Assembly: GCA_951394045.1 (NCBI GenBank) | Contig: OX595993.1 | Coordinates: 1-64,000, forward strand | Origin: Nitzschia sp. DOCU1 | Lineage: Eukaryota; Bacillariophyta; Bacillariophyceae; Bacillariales; Bacillariaceae | Reading direction: 5' to 3' | Length of the DNA: 64,000 nucleotides | Shown: piece after piece, positions 34,196 to 45,284 of the stretch | Numbering within the stretch: the first letter of the stretch is position 1 | How the letters are laid out: every line of letters starts with the position of its first letter | Made by a program: the position numbers and the translations under genes | The notes under the pieces: model-generated | The model's input: the letters and a program-made list of their open reading frames with translations, nothing else | What the model was told of the DNA's origin: nothing | The model's database searches: none

Positions 34196-35092
34196 GATAT
34201 TTGAAGAATTGAATTCGCAATGCCAGCTCAACACCGACCATAAAGTAACAATATAAATGAAACAAGGACTTGCCATGAACGACCGACTTTTGCCACATTT
34301 GTCGTTTTGCTTGGTGCGCTCCATGCAAACGCGTGCGCAAGGTCATTCTCACATATGAAAATTGGCGATGACACTTCTCCATAATTGAATATTAGACATC
34401 GGGCCGCCAGCCTAATTACCAAACAACGAATCGGCAGGCCCTAATCGAATATCATACTCGATTGAGGTGTTGTGTGGATGTAATGTCAGCCTATGATGCA
34501 CAAAACTATTATCTTTCTTACAATTGGGCCGGAAATAATCTACATTTTCGAATGTCATTGTTCTGTTCTCGGATTCTGTAAGAATAGTTCTGAAATTGGG
34601 CACATATTTGAAAAGTTCTTTTCATAGACGACTTTATGCATTCGTTTGGCTACGCGAACTGAGAAATATGCCTGCTCGCGGCAAAATGACTTTCAGTCCG
34701 TCATTGTGAGGGCACACGGGCACACCGACGGTAACGAGCCATCTCTTGTCCACCAACATCTTTTTGACGGGAGTATTAATGTGGTGGTCCGACTGAACTT
34801 CATTTCGGGTAGTGTCCAAGTTGGCAAGAAGACTTCTTGTTGGCCTTCACCGATGGTACCAAGCGGTGTGGTCATCATTACGAAGGCCTCATCAAGTCAT
34901 ACTTCTTAGATCATTAAGATTTCTTATAGGAATTACGAGACGTGTGCTAGTGAATAGGTTCTTCTTCTCCTTGTCAAAGGTATCCTATTAGGTTTCAACA
35001 TTTGTATTACTATTTTATTTAAATTTCTGGATAAAATTATGTTTGCTGCTTTCAAAGACTTTCAAAAGGAGGGGCTGTTCGAAAAGTACGGC
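34196..35092. other. Duplicated 3' flank, no gene
   Basis: Roughly the first 530 bp correspond to the flank after the parent gene (shared words at 34640-34725). The rest is AT-rich spacer before the aminopeptidase stop. No gene seen. Confidence 0.5.
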
Positions 35093-38000
35093 CTATTTCA
35101 ATCCACGGTTGACAATTTCGTAGAGATCCTCCGAGATAGGTTTCATGGCCGCCAGCTTTTCGAGTTCAGCCTTCATTTGCGCACCACGCCCTTCGGAATA
35201 CTTGCGCCACTGAATAAGCGAGCTAGCGAGTCGAGACGAGATTTGAGGGTTCAGCTTGTCGATCTCTGCAAGGGTTTCGCCCAGGAACTTGTAGCCCTCG
35301 CCACTTTCGTCATGAAACGCTGTGTTCGTGGCAAAGGCGCCAATCAACGACCGACACCGATTCGGGTTCTTGAGTGTAAAGTCGGGGTGCCCTTTCAGTT
35401 TCTTGACACGATCCAAGATGTCAGGCAAGTCCGCCATGGCTTGTACGGTGAACCACTTGTTCAAAACCAACGCGTCTCCCTTGGCATCGTCATAAAACGT
35501 CTGAATAGCCTTGTCTCGGGCCGCCGCGCCTGCTCCATCCATGGAAGACAAAGCCGAAAGGGCTGCCATTTTGTCTGTCATGCCCGTGGCCTTTTCAAAA
35601 TGATTAGTAGCAAGTTGAGCGGCAGCCAGTTGTTCTTCGGGCGTTTCCTTGATGGAGCATAGATATTCCAAGCATACATTGCGGAGTCGTCGGCGCCCAA
35701 TGGAATCGGCGTCCACCTTGAAAACGTCTCCCTCGGCTTCCATTTCGGCCGTCAACTCATCATATCGTTCTTGCAACTCGTTCTTAAATTCGCGAGACAA
35801 GGACTGTTTGATGACTCCCCTCGCTTTCTTGATAGCAATCGGGTCGACGATTCCTTCCACAATCTCCGCCAATGTTCCTTCGGTCGGAAGCATCAAGGCA
35901 TACGCTAGAATGGAATAATCTTTTGAGTTCTTGTCTCCCAAGGTACGCCCGAAAGCCTCCTTGACGTATGCTAGAGTCTTGTCCGAAACGCCAGAGGCTA
36001 GTTGTTGGAAAATAGCCGTCGTGTAGAGTTTCTGGCCAGCATCCCACTTGTTGAATCCATCGGTGTCCCGAGCCGCCAAAAAGGCCAAGTCTTCTTCATT
36101 TTCGTCTCCCGAAGCAGGCATCAACTTGACTGGAGCCGAAAAATCGCGAAGAATGGATGGTACCACATCTCCCTTGACGTCAAATTCAAAAGTTTGCGTC
36201 TCTTTTGTCAATTCCAAAACGATAGTAGGAAGGACTTCCTCCCCAGTCTTCTTGTCCAGCAATCCCAGAGACACAGGAATGAGCAAGGGCGTTGCGCTGT
36301 TGGACTTTTGTGATAATGTCAAGGAAAATTTGCCATTGGAAGTTGCATACTCATATGTGACAATAGGAGTTCCATTGGTAGAATACCAAAGAGCAAATTG
36401 CGATAGGTCCTTGCCATTGGCGTCGGCCATGGCCGCCAAGAAATCATCGCATGTAACCGCTTGTCCATCATGGCGTTCAAAATACAAGTCCATGCCCTTG
36501 CGAAAGCCTTCTCGGCTCAACAAAGTCTGATACATGCGAATGACTTCAGATCCTTTGGTATAGACTGTGGCCGTGTAAAAGTTGTCCATGGAAATGCTAA
36601 AGGAGTAGAGGAAGAAACATTCGTGAGTATTTGTAGCCAAGAGTCAGGTCGAGAGTTCCATACGAATACATACTAGGAATCTGGTCGAATGGGATGACTC
36701 ATGGGTCCGGCATCTTCGGCAAACTGACGAGCTCGGAGTCCTCGAACATTTTCGATCCGATTGACAGCCTTGCTATTGAGATCGCCGCTGAATTCTTGAT
36801 CCCTAAAAACTGTCAGGCCCTCTTTGAGTGTCAATTGAAACCAATCGCGACAAGTGACACGATTGCCGGTCCAATTGTGAAAGTATTCATGTCCAATGAC
36901 GCCTTCTACTCGTTCAAAGTCGGTATCGGTCGCTGTTTCTTGATCGGCCAAAACATAGGCAGTATTAAAGACATTGAGGCCTTTATTTTCCATGGCACCC
37001 ATATTGAAATCATCCACTGCGACGACATTATAAATATCCAAATCGTATTCCAAACCAAATGTATCTTCATCCCATTTCATGCTTCGTTTGAGAGATTCCA
37101 TGGCATAACCCAGTTTGTGAACATTGTGCCGTTCACTAAAAATCTGCAATTGCACCTTGCGTCCACTAGGACGAGTCGTGTACGAGTCTTCAATCTTTCC
37201 CAAGTTGCCCGCCACACAACAAAACAAATAACTAGGCTTGGGGAAAGGGTCACTCCACACGGCATAGTGACGACCTTGATCGAGTTGACCTTGTTCTACC
37301 AAATTACCATTCGCCAGCAATACAGGATAATCTTGAGCAGACGCTTCCAATCGGACGCGGGTAAATGTAGCCATGTTATCCGGTCGATCTGGATAATACG
37401 TAATACGACGAAATCCCATGGCTTCACATTGGGTACAATACATGGTACCTGACTTGTACAGGCCACTGAGTTGCGTATTGTCTTCGGGGACCAATTCGAC
37501 GACCGTCCTAACTTGGAATTCTCCTGGGGGTAAATTCTTCAATGTCAACTTTCCAGGAGACAATACATATTGATCTTCTGTCAAATCTTTGCCATTGACT
37601 TGTAGTTTCAAGAGTTTGACACTCGTTTCATCCCCATCCAAGGTTAATTCTTGAGAACGGCTTCCTGAATAGTTTGGATTGGGCTGGCAGGTCATGATGG
37701 ATGTGACGGTCGTGGTTCCCTCGTAAATGACAAAATCCATTTCCATTGTTTTGACAGTGTAGGACAAGGGTTCGTAGTCGCTTCGAAAGATTTCGACGGG
37801 GGCGACTTCGGCACTTGCTACGGCGCTGTTAAGTGCCGTAGTAGACATGCTCGAAAGGCTTCCACCTCGCATACTAGTGGCCAGGGGATACAGCCCCCCA
37901 GCTCCCAGAAGTGCCGAAGAAAGTTTGGAAGGACCCGCCACACATTGTTGTTGTTGTTGTGCTGCACCTACTCGCATCAAGGAATAACTTGCCACCAAGG

Positions 38001-38124
38001 ATGACAATTCACGCCCCGTTCCACCACGTCGAAAGCTTAAAGGACGAAAGGCTCTGGAAGGACGATGATGAGCTGCAGCCGCCAGCCACAAAAACATGGA
38101 GACATGCTTGGCCGAGAACTTCAT
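35093..38124 (-). CDS. PepN-type M1 aminopeptidase, 2 exons
   Basis: Exons 38124-36674 and 36596-35093, intron 77 bp (GTATGT...TTAG), 984 aa. The junction gives HPIRPDSYISMDNFYT, matching bacterial PepN. The exopeptidase motif GAMENKGLNVFN is near residue 380, and the zinc motif HEYFH at about 412 is followed by the third ligand in LKEGLTV. It removes N-terminal amino acids from peptides. The first ~105 residues are not part of the catalytic fold: a hydrophobic start (MFLWLAAAAHH), an Arg/Ser-rich stretch and a Gln run, consistent with a plastid or secretory-type leader with an F after a short signal (RAFRPL), as in diatom plastid targeting. That localisation is inference. A rearranged inverted fragment lies at 43187-43932. 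Confidence 0.93.
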
Positions 38125-38706
38125 TGTTGTATCTAGTTATGTATCGTAGCAGTTGAAAAGAGACAAGTGCAACGTTTACATTGTGGATCGAATCATCTCC
38201 ATGGTCATTCTGCTTCATTCGTCGGCGTCATCGTCATCACCCCCCACCGATTTTAGGAAAGATCTCGTGTCATACGATGACGTCAGTGTGGCGAACGAAG
38301 ATCCCTTCTTCATGGTGTTACGTAGGTAGGTACCGCAACATCATGAGTACGACAACTCATATTATTTTTTTTTCGACCGACGCGACTTCAATTACGGGAG
38401 CCTACCCATCGGTCCCGACACTACAGTAGTCGGCACAATGGAAGTTATTGGAGGAAATACTCGTACTTGAAAGTAGTAGAAATAGTTGCAATACTATTTG
38501 CCTGTAGCGAATAGCTACTTTTTACTAAGAGACGAGCCTATTTTGGCGTACAACTATTGCAGCTCTAGAGACTAGCTCTCGATTTGGCAAGGCCAGACTG
38601 GCCTACAATCCAAGTAGTGACATTAAACTACAACAAACAGAATATAAAACTAGTATTATTTTCGTGGTCAATTTAATTGTATATTATTCTGTAGTCTCGT
38701 CATGAA
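38125..38706. other. Intergenic spacer, TAGTA-rich
   Basis: Between the aminopeptidase start and the carrier stop; no gene seen. The 38400-38560 part has repeated TAGTA/AGTAG words. The start (38160-38235) resembles other CATGGTCATT...CGTCATCGTC tracts in the window. Confidence 0.4.
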
Positions 38707-39979
38707 TTACTTTTGCTTGGGAAAGAGAACTTCTTCAAAATGTTTCCACAAAATACTAAACAAAATACCTTGCATTCCATTGGCCAAAATTTTGGTTTCC
38801 AATCCTCGAAATAAGAGGCCCGTGACACCACTTTCGGCAATGACATTATTGAAGACTTGCATATAAGTCAATTGTTGAGGATGCGACTGTTTGTATACTT
38901 TGAGGACCCGAATACTATTTGAACAGGTATCACTGACCGCACTGGAACAAAATCCCAAGAGTGCACGACGTCCCAATTTTTCATACCACAGTCCATCTTT
39001 GGGTTCGGGGATCTTTTCACTTAGGAAATTATAAGTGAAAAACCAAGGATAATGTCCGACAAAAGTGGCCGATGCGGCCGCCAAGGATCCATTGTACAAT
39101 GCTAGAGGACCCGCCACTTTGACCTTGGTGACAACGTCACTGAATTTTCCAGTAACTTGCATGGTAGTCTATAAACATGAGTGAAAAGAACGAGTGCAAG
39201 AGTATAAGCAAACAGCAGGACAGCAACAATGACGACGACGACGAAAAATCGGGCGAGTAAAACGGTCTCTGACCCTTGTTTTCTTTTCGTTTCTTCGTTT
39301 CGTACCTTGACTGTATCAATCGGCATGAGAAAAATACGAAAGGTACCTGCTGCGACACTGCAGGCGATGGTTTTAATTCCCACATTGACATTTTGGGTAG
39401 CCTCCAAATTATCCAACAGAGTCAAAATGCCCGTATTGGCAGCCGTATCTCCAAATCTCGACAAGGGACCCTGCAAAAGAGCCGGCAAGACACCTCGATA
39501 AAACCGAGGAATGCCACCATCGGCATAAATCGCCCTCAATGCTTGAGGGAAGGTAGTACCATTGCGGTATTGATAATTGACCTACCATATGGCACGAAAA
39601 AAAGGACGAGTGAGAGAGTTGCAGTCATGTAAGCCAAAATGAACAAACGACGGGACAGTCCTAGTCCAATTGCAGCTGCTCTAGAGTCAGTCCTAAAGTG
39701 GTAGATCGCTTTTCACTCGTAACCGGTCCACCTGCTGTCTACTACCACCGACACCAGAGAATACACGTCTCCGTTTGCTGCTCGACAGACCCTTCCCTTT
39801 CTATTCATCCATTCATCATTCCAAATTATACGTACAGTCGTTCGCATCCACATGAGACAGGCCACATTGGCACCCATGGCAACCGCTCCCGCCGTTCCAC
39901 CACGAACTGCCGAGGCACTAGCTTTGGCAATCACATCCCGAAAGGATAGAGGTTCTTTTTTCTTTTCAGTAGTAGACAT
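38707..39979 (-). CDS. Mitochondrial carrier family protein, 3 exons
   Basis: Exons 39979-39836, 39581-39306 and 39168-38707, with introns of 254 bp (GTACGT...GTAG) and 137 bp (GTACG...ATAG); 293 aa. The second junction rebuilds PIDTVK-TTMQ, the signature of the carrier family (P-x-D/E-x-x-K/R). Six helices can be outlined in three repeats; the other two signatures are degenerate. It should sit in the mitochondrial inner membrane; the substrate is not readable. An in-frame upstream ATG at 40018 would add 13 residues. Confidence 0.8.
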
Positions 39980-40721
39980 GTTGAAATGAAATGAGTGCAA
40001 AACAGTCACAAATGCCAATGCCTCTCAAATGAGAAAGAGGAAGGAAAGGATGCGAAGTGGGGAAGAAATGCCGATACTACCCGGCGTGGGCCACATTCTC
40101 GTTGCTTGTGGGTATCATAAAACCTGGTAAGCAACGTCATCACCAGCCCCCCGTACGTGCGTATGCAATGATTGGTTGGTTAAAACGTGTCCATTACGAC
40201 ATGACGCCGCCAATCATCCATGTCACGCTGTCTGACGTCATGTGCTCGGCTACCGCTTTTCCCCCTAAAACAATCCATTCGAAAAGGCGCAGCCAAAGCA
40301 GTTAGCTGGACAGTAGTAGATTGCACTCGAATGGCTAGTCTTTTGTCATTTGTAGCCGACCATGGTAGTAGTGGTTCACATGGTATACTGTATCTTGGTA
40401 GTAGCAGCAACCACTCTTGGTTATAGTAGCACTAGCCACGCCGGCACTCCTCTAGGCTAGTGCCGGCGCGAGGCGGCGTAAAAGATGGTATGGGTAGTAG
40501 TCGTACTCTAGCAGTTTGTCAAGGCCGCCGTGTAGGTAGTCATCATGCCTTCTACTCGTAGAGTACTAGTAGTAGGGTACTACTAGCTACTCTAGAGAGA
40601 GGAGGCGTCTTGTTCTAGCTACACTAGAATAGTAGAAAACAAGGATCCTGGAGCATTCCTATCCTGGTCGACTGATACTATACCTACTCATTCTAAATTG
40701 CTTTTAGTAATCTTGTTATTA
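39980..40721. other. Intergenic spacer, ACTAGT/TAGTAG-rich
   Basis: Between the carrier start and the heat-shock-factor stop. Dense TAGTAG, ACTAGT and CTAGAG words occupy 40430-40640, including an imperfect inverted pair GCCGGCACT.../...AGTGCCGGC near 40440-40465. No gene seen. Confidence 0.5.
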
Positions 40722-42569
40722 TTAATACGCTGGCGGCGGACACGCTGGATAATTGGCCAAGTGTGGTTCTTCTTCGGGATTCCCCGCCGATCGAATGCGA
40801 TTGCCATTGACTTTTTGTCGCGTCATGCGCCGTGTCAAAAATTTCATGCCCCTCAAAAACTTTTCATGATAATACGACCCTTGATCGGGTCCGGCCGAGA
40901 ATCGATTAAAGCCATACAAGTTGAGCTGTCTTAGGAAAGAGGATTTTTTGGTCATGACAAAGTATCGTGGCAAAATAAAGTCACAAAATTCTTGAGGTTT
41001 GTGAATACGAAACGAACGGCCATGAGGTAACCATCCAATGATATGAGCTTGTCCATTGTGTTCAATTTCCGTCAAAATTTCATGAAGTTTGAGTGGAAAG
41101 GCCGCATTGGGAGTCTTGGTATTGTTGGCCTTGAGCAAGTTCAGTTCTTCGGCCAGTGGAGTTTCGTGACAAAAGTCTTGATAGGCATGTTGGACAAATA
41201 ATCGTCGATTATTCTTCATGGTCAAGCCTGGTGGTAACTTTTGATAGTTGTAGGCTTGTAATTGTTGTTGCCGAGCAGCCGCATCTTCATCACTAGTGAT
41301 ACTAGCGGACGAAGTTGGTGCCGGTGCTCCTCGGGGTACAATCAAGGGTCGAATTTCCGTGGCTACCGCCACTAGATTAGTACTTCGTGATTCTTCTAGA
41401 GCTGCCGTGGCCAGACCACCTCGTATCGCTGGAGCTGCCTTGCTGGCCGAGGAGGCATCAGCCGCCGCAGCATCATTCGCGAGTCGTTCACTAATCATGG
41501 CCAAGACTTCCATGGAATGTGTACGACTCAGTGCAGTCGAAAGCTTGTGAGAACTAGTAGCAGTAGCGCTCAATGTGGACGTTTCCGTAGGATGTGCTTG
41601 TGCTCGATGTTCGGGAGACGAAACAGGATCGTAGTATTGTTCGAGTGTCGAATCGTTTCCATCCTCGTCCTCCTCGCTCGTAGGATGCTGATGATGATGA
41701 TGATTTGCTATCAAAGACGGTTCACGTGACTGTCCATTCGTTTCATGTGGTTTCGTAGTAGTAGTAGTTGATCCATTCCTTTGTGAATGTGTTTCTTCTT
41801 CTTGTGCATGTTCTTCTAGACTAGACTCTTGTTGTTGTTGTTGAAGAGTCAAGCATGCCACGACACTACAAATAGCTGGAGAATGGTGGTCACTTTGAAT
41901 CCATAATCCTCCTTCTTGAATGCAAATCGTGGCCTTGGTGTCTCGTGGCAAGTCGCCTTGTATCTGGCCTTGATGAACATGTAAACCCCGTGGTACGCCC
42001 AAGAGTACCACTAGCTCTTGTTGTTGCCTGCCATTGCCACTACTACCACTTAATCTTAGCAAGTTTCGATTCATGGCATCTTGCAAGGCACGTTGACATG
42101 CCAAGGTAGCATCCTCCTGGACACAAGTATCCACACCCAGTCCTAAACTGGACATGGACAAGAACTGTGGATGGCTTTGATGTTGATGATGGCTTTGATG
42201 CATAGTGGATGCTTCTCCTTCTTCTTTGTTGCGAGACGAGGATGAGACGGCCGTTGGAGGAAATGTAGTAATAGCAACTGAATCAGCAGGGGTGTTGTTG
42301 TGCTGGTGTTGGATATAGCTAGCAGGAGTAGCAGCAGCAGTAGCAGTAGCAGTAAATGGAGTGGCTGCTGCTCTCGTCCTCACATCGTGTGATGCCGATG
42401 ATTCGGATGGCACGACGGCTTCGGAATCCAACCACCACCGGTTCGGGTTTCTCATTGATGATGATGGCGGAGAGGATGCCAGCACGCGCTCTCGAACGCC
42501 CAACAATGTCGCAGCTGCCATTTCACGAGGACAATCTTCTTCTAATGCTAATGAAGATGATTTTGTCAT
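40722..42569 (-). CDS. Heat shock factor-type transcription factor
   Basis: ATG at 42569 gives 615 aa; the frame is open to 42767, but those residues include a short hydrophobic run unlikely in a nuclear protein. The HSF DNA-binding domain is near residues 486-587: FPLKLHEIL, HIIGWLPHGRSFRIHKPQEF, LPRYF, and the recognition helix region SSFLRQLNLYGFNR. Only about 28 residues follow it, so there is no HR-A/B coiled coil in the usual place. The long N-terminus is Ser/Thr/Gln/His-rich and disordered. Diatom genomes hold many HSF genes, so stress-specificity cannot be assumed. No intron needed. Confidence 0.9.
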   Translation of the reverse strand: MTKSSSLALEEDCPREMAAATLLGVRERVLASSPPSSSMRNPNRWWLDSEAVVPSESSASHDVRTRAAATPFTATATAAATPASYIQHQHNNTPADSVAITTFPPTAVSSSSRNKEEGEASTMHQSHHQHQSHPQFLSMSSLGLGVDTCVQEDATLACQRALQDAMNRNLLRLSGSSGNGRQQQELVVLLGVPRGLHVHQGQIQGDLPRDTKATICIQEGGLWIQSDHHSPAICSVVACLTLQQQQQESSLEEHAQEEETHSQRNGSTTTTTKPHETNGQSREPSLIANHHHHQHPTSEEDEDGNDSTLEQYYDPVSSPEHRAQAHPTETSTLSATATSSHKLSTALSRTHSMEVLAMISERLANDAAAADASSASKAAPAIRGGLATAALEESRSTNLVAVATEIRPLIVPRGAPAPTSSASITSDEDAAARQQQLQAYNYQKLPPGLTMKNNRRLFVQHAYQDFCHETPLAEELNLLKANNTKTPNAAFPLKLHEILTEIEHNGQAHIIGWLPHGRSFRIHKPQEFCDFILPRYFVMTKKSSFLRQLNLYGFNRFSAGPDQGSYYHEKFLRGMKFLTRRMTRQKVNGNRIRSAGNPEEEPHLANYPACPPPAY

Positions 42570-42989
42570 GGTGGCAACTCGGTAATGCATGGAAACAGGG
42601 ATGGATGAGACAAAAACAAACAAACAAACACACAAAAAACTCCCTCTCATCATCGTCAGAGAGAAAAACGACGAGCAACGAATGGTTCTCGTTTTTGCCG
42701 TACCAGACTTTAGCGCGGCAAAAAAGGGATCCGAAGCCTTGTGATTCGGCAGAAGAGCGTGGGACATTTTGATTGGATGACGTGGAATGACGCGAGTTCA
42801 TCCTTTCGGATGCTTTCGGCCACCTCGTCGGAACCCGAACGTGGTGTCGCGATTGGCTCATGCTGTCGTCATCGTGGTCTGAACTTTGTCCGATAGTCGC
42901 ATCAGTCATTCTTTGGTGGCGCGTGCGAGAGAGAGCCGGGCTCCCGGCCGGCGCATCAATTGCCTCGGCCGACGCGCGCAACGAATAGA

Positions 42990-43160
42990 TCGACCAAAAG
43001 CAAAATGAACTTAGCTACGTTCACCACCACGATATGGTGGGACCCACATACATATCTTGCCATTGGTATCTTTTTTACTAGGCGCCCGCGATCTTTCTGA
43101 TCGGCGGCGACCACGACGACGATGACCATGATAATAATAATGACCATTGCAAAATTTCGA
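42990..43160 (-). repeat. Dispersed repeat, inverted partner of 31470-31640
   Basis: Reverse complement of the repeat near 31.5 kb; the match includes TTGCCATTGGTATCTTTTTT and TTAGCTACGTTCACCACCAC. It ends about 30 bp before the aminopeptidase fragment. Open frames on its minus strand are rich in Arg/His but do not form a known domain. Confidence 0.75.
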
Positions 43161-43186
43161 TCCACGCTCTTTGTAAGAACTGCTAC

Positions 43187-43932
43187 ATGATGGGCAAGCG
43201 GTCACATGTGATGATTTCTTGGCGGCTTGTCTCGCGAATTCAAGAACGAGTTGCAAGAACGATATGATGAGTTGACGGCCGAAATGGAAGCCGAGGGAGA
43301 CGTTTTCAAGGTGGACGCCGATTCCATTGGGCGCCGACGACTCCGCAATGTATGCTTGGAATATCTATGCTCCATCAAGGAAACGCCCGAAGAACAACTG
43401 GCTGCCGCTCAACTTGCTACTAATCATTTTGAAAAAGGCCACGGGCATGACAGACAAAATGGCAGGCCTATCGGCTTTGTCTTCCATGGATGGTGAAGGC
43501 GCGGACGCCCGCGAAAAGGCCATGCAGACGTTTTATGATGATGCCAAGGGGGACGCCTTGGTTTTGAACAAGTGGTTCACCGTACAAGCCATGGCGGACT
43601 TGCCTGACATCTTGGATCGTGTCAAGAAACTGAAAGAGCACCCCGACTTTACACTCAAGAACCCGAATCGGTGTCGGTCGTTGATTGGCGCCTTTGCCAC
43701 GAACACAGCGTTTCATGACGAAAGTGGCGAGGGCTACAAGTTCCTGGGCGAAACCCTTGCAGAGATCGACAAGCTGAACCCTCAAATCTCGTCTCGACTC
43801 GCTAGCTCGCTCATTCAGTGGTGCAAGTATTCCGAAGGGCGTGGTGCTCAAATGAAGGCTGAACATGAAAAGCTGGCGGCTATGAAACCTATTTCGGAGG
43901 ATCTCTATGAAATTGTCAACCGTACGTGTGGT
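43187..43932 (+). pseudogene. Rearranged fragment of the aminopeptidase gene
   Basis: Two pieces of the gene at 35093-38124, inverted relative to it. 43187-43226 matches the part encoding HDGQAVTCDDFLAA; it then jumps about 650 bp to LSREFKNELQER and runs to EDLYEIVN (43917), ending just before the parental stop. An extra A in a run near 43432 breaks the frame (parent EKATGMTDK). Identity elsewhere is very high, so the duplication is recent. No catalytic residues are present; surely non-functional as an enzyme. Confidence 0.9.
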
Positions 43933-44061
43933 GCGATTCCCTCTTCTAAACAAGTCTTTGATTACTGCAAATTACATTTTCGCCACTTCGTTCCGTAATC
44001 TACAAATTCGAATATTATCCAATTAGAACTCCCTCTGATTTCTATGAAGCTCTTCAATGTG

Positions 44062-44180
44062 TCGGCGTGGTCCGCGCCAAACTCCATCGTTTGCCACTCC
44101 AAACACTGCTTAAGCAATGCTCTTGTGCCATTCAAATAGCTGCGGCTGGTTCATAGTACACAAAGGATGGAACATCTTCA
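44062..44180 (-). pseudogene. Degenerate extra copy of a TPR segment
   Basis: Matches the part of the neighbouring TPR gene at about 44415-44540 (CLEWQTMELGADHADTLTTL and the preceding FVYFEIAAAIWM), but with a stop and frame shifts. It follows that gene's stop directly and looks like a decayed tandem repeat unit. Confidence 0.7.
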
Positions 44181-44181
44181 T

Positions 44182-45284
44182 CTAAAACAAAAGTTCCGCC
44201 TCGTCGTTCTTTCCTTGCGATTGGTAAAACAAAAGTTCCGCCTCTTCGTTCTTCCCTTGCGATTGGTAAAGCCTCACCAAATCATTCATTGCAGCCAATG
44301 TATCAGGGTGATCCTCTCCTAGCGTCTGCTTTTTCGTCTCCAAACACTGCAAGTACAAACTTTCAGCCGCGCTGTAAAGACTCGCCAAATTATTCAGTGT
44401 AGTCAATGTGTCGGCGTGGTCCGCGCCCAACTCCATCGTTTGCCATTCCAAACACTTCATAACCAGTGGTTCAGCCTTTTCGTATCGCTCTGGCGCCATC
44501 CAAATAGCTGCGGCTATCTCAAAGTAAACAAAGGATGGAAAATCTTCCAAGTTGATGCTACGGTGGTCCTCTGCTAATCTTGTAGCCATGGAAGCCACCC
44601 ATGATCGATACCGTTCGAACAGGACAGAGTCCAGTGATTCAAATCCAATCTCGTGTCGGATGACGTTGAATATGATGTTCTCCTTTTCACGGTTGTTGGT
44701 CGCTGTGCTTTTCTCCGCTCGAACAACCGCCAAAATGCTGTTAATAGTCCTTACCACTCCCAAAAATGACACATCGTTCAAGACTTGTTGTTCTTGCCAT
44801 TCTCCCAATGCGATTTCGAATCTCGCCCCAACCGAAATCGCACAGTAGGCCTGTGTAAGGCATGGGGGCATTCCACGGACTCATGACCATGACGACTCGC
44901 TGCCTTGAAGGTAGTGCTCAGCCAATCATAGCTCCATGCATGTTCGTTTTCGACATGCTGATTGATGGAAAATAAATCCCACCAAAGGACCACGGTATCC
45001 GTCTCTTTTTTTAAATGATGCGAAAGAGCGTCCACAACGTCCAAGAACCTGTAGCCAAACCAATGGGAGACAAAAACGTTTGGCTTTCCTACATGTGTAG
45101 TCTTGCCTTCGGTTCTTAACTTTTGGCAGTACGAAGTGTTTCTTGTTCCTCCCTTGGTGAAACGCTCAAGGACTTGCTGCGTCGTTAAGTTTCCGAGCTT
45201 ATTTCTGCCCCCACAAATCTTTGGAATGAAGTCCTCTACAATCCATTCAAGCTTAACACCATCGTATGGAAATTCAGCTGCCAT
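44182..45284 (-). pseudogene. TIR-like/TPR receptor-type gene, broken
   Basis: Reads from ATG 45284 (MAAEFPYDG). The N-terminal block has NVFVSHWFGYRFLDVVDAL, VVLWWDLFSINQH and WLSTTFKAA, the pattern of an alpha/beta domain common in algal proteins with kinesin-light-chain-type TPRs; its resemblance to TIR/toll-like folds is my inference. After FKAA, two frame changes occur within about 50 bp (the piece VVMVMSPWN is in a different frame from both sides), and about six residues are missing before CAISVGARFE. The second half, 44871-44182, continues open with KLC-type TPRs (LEWQTMELGADHADTLTTLNNLA and KKQTLGEDHPDTLAAMNDL) and ends in a 45-bp duplicated unit (YQSQGKN.EAELLF). TPRs normally bind partners or ligands. 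It starts head-to-head with the CHAT gene. Confidence 0.7.

Noticed and set aside
42956..43256. Minus-strand Cys/His/Arg-rich frame as a zinc-finger protein
   Set aside because: Its Cys part is the antisense of the aminopeptidase fragment and the rest is a dispersed repeat.
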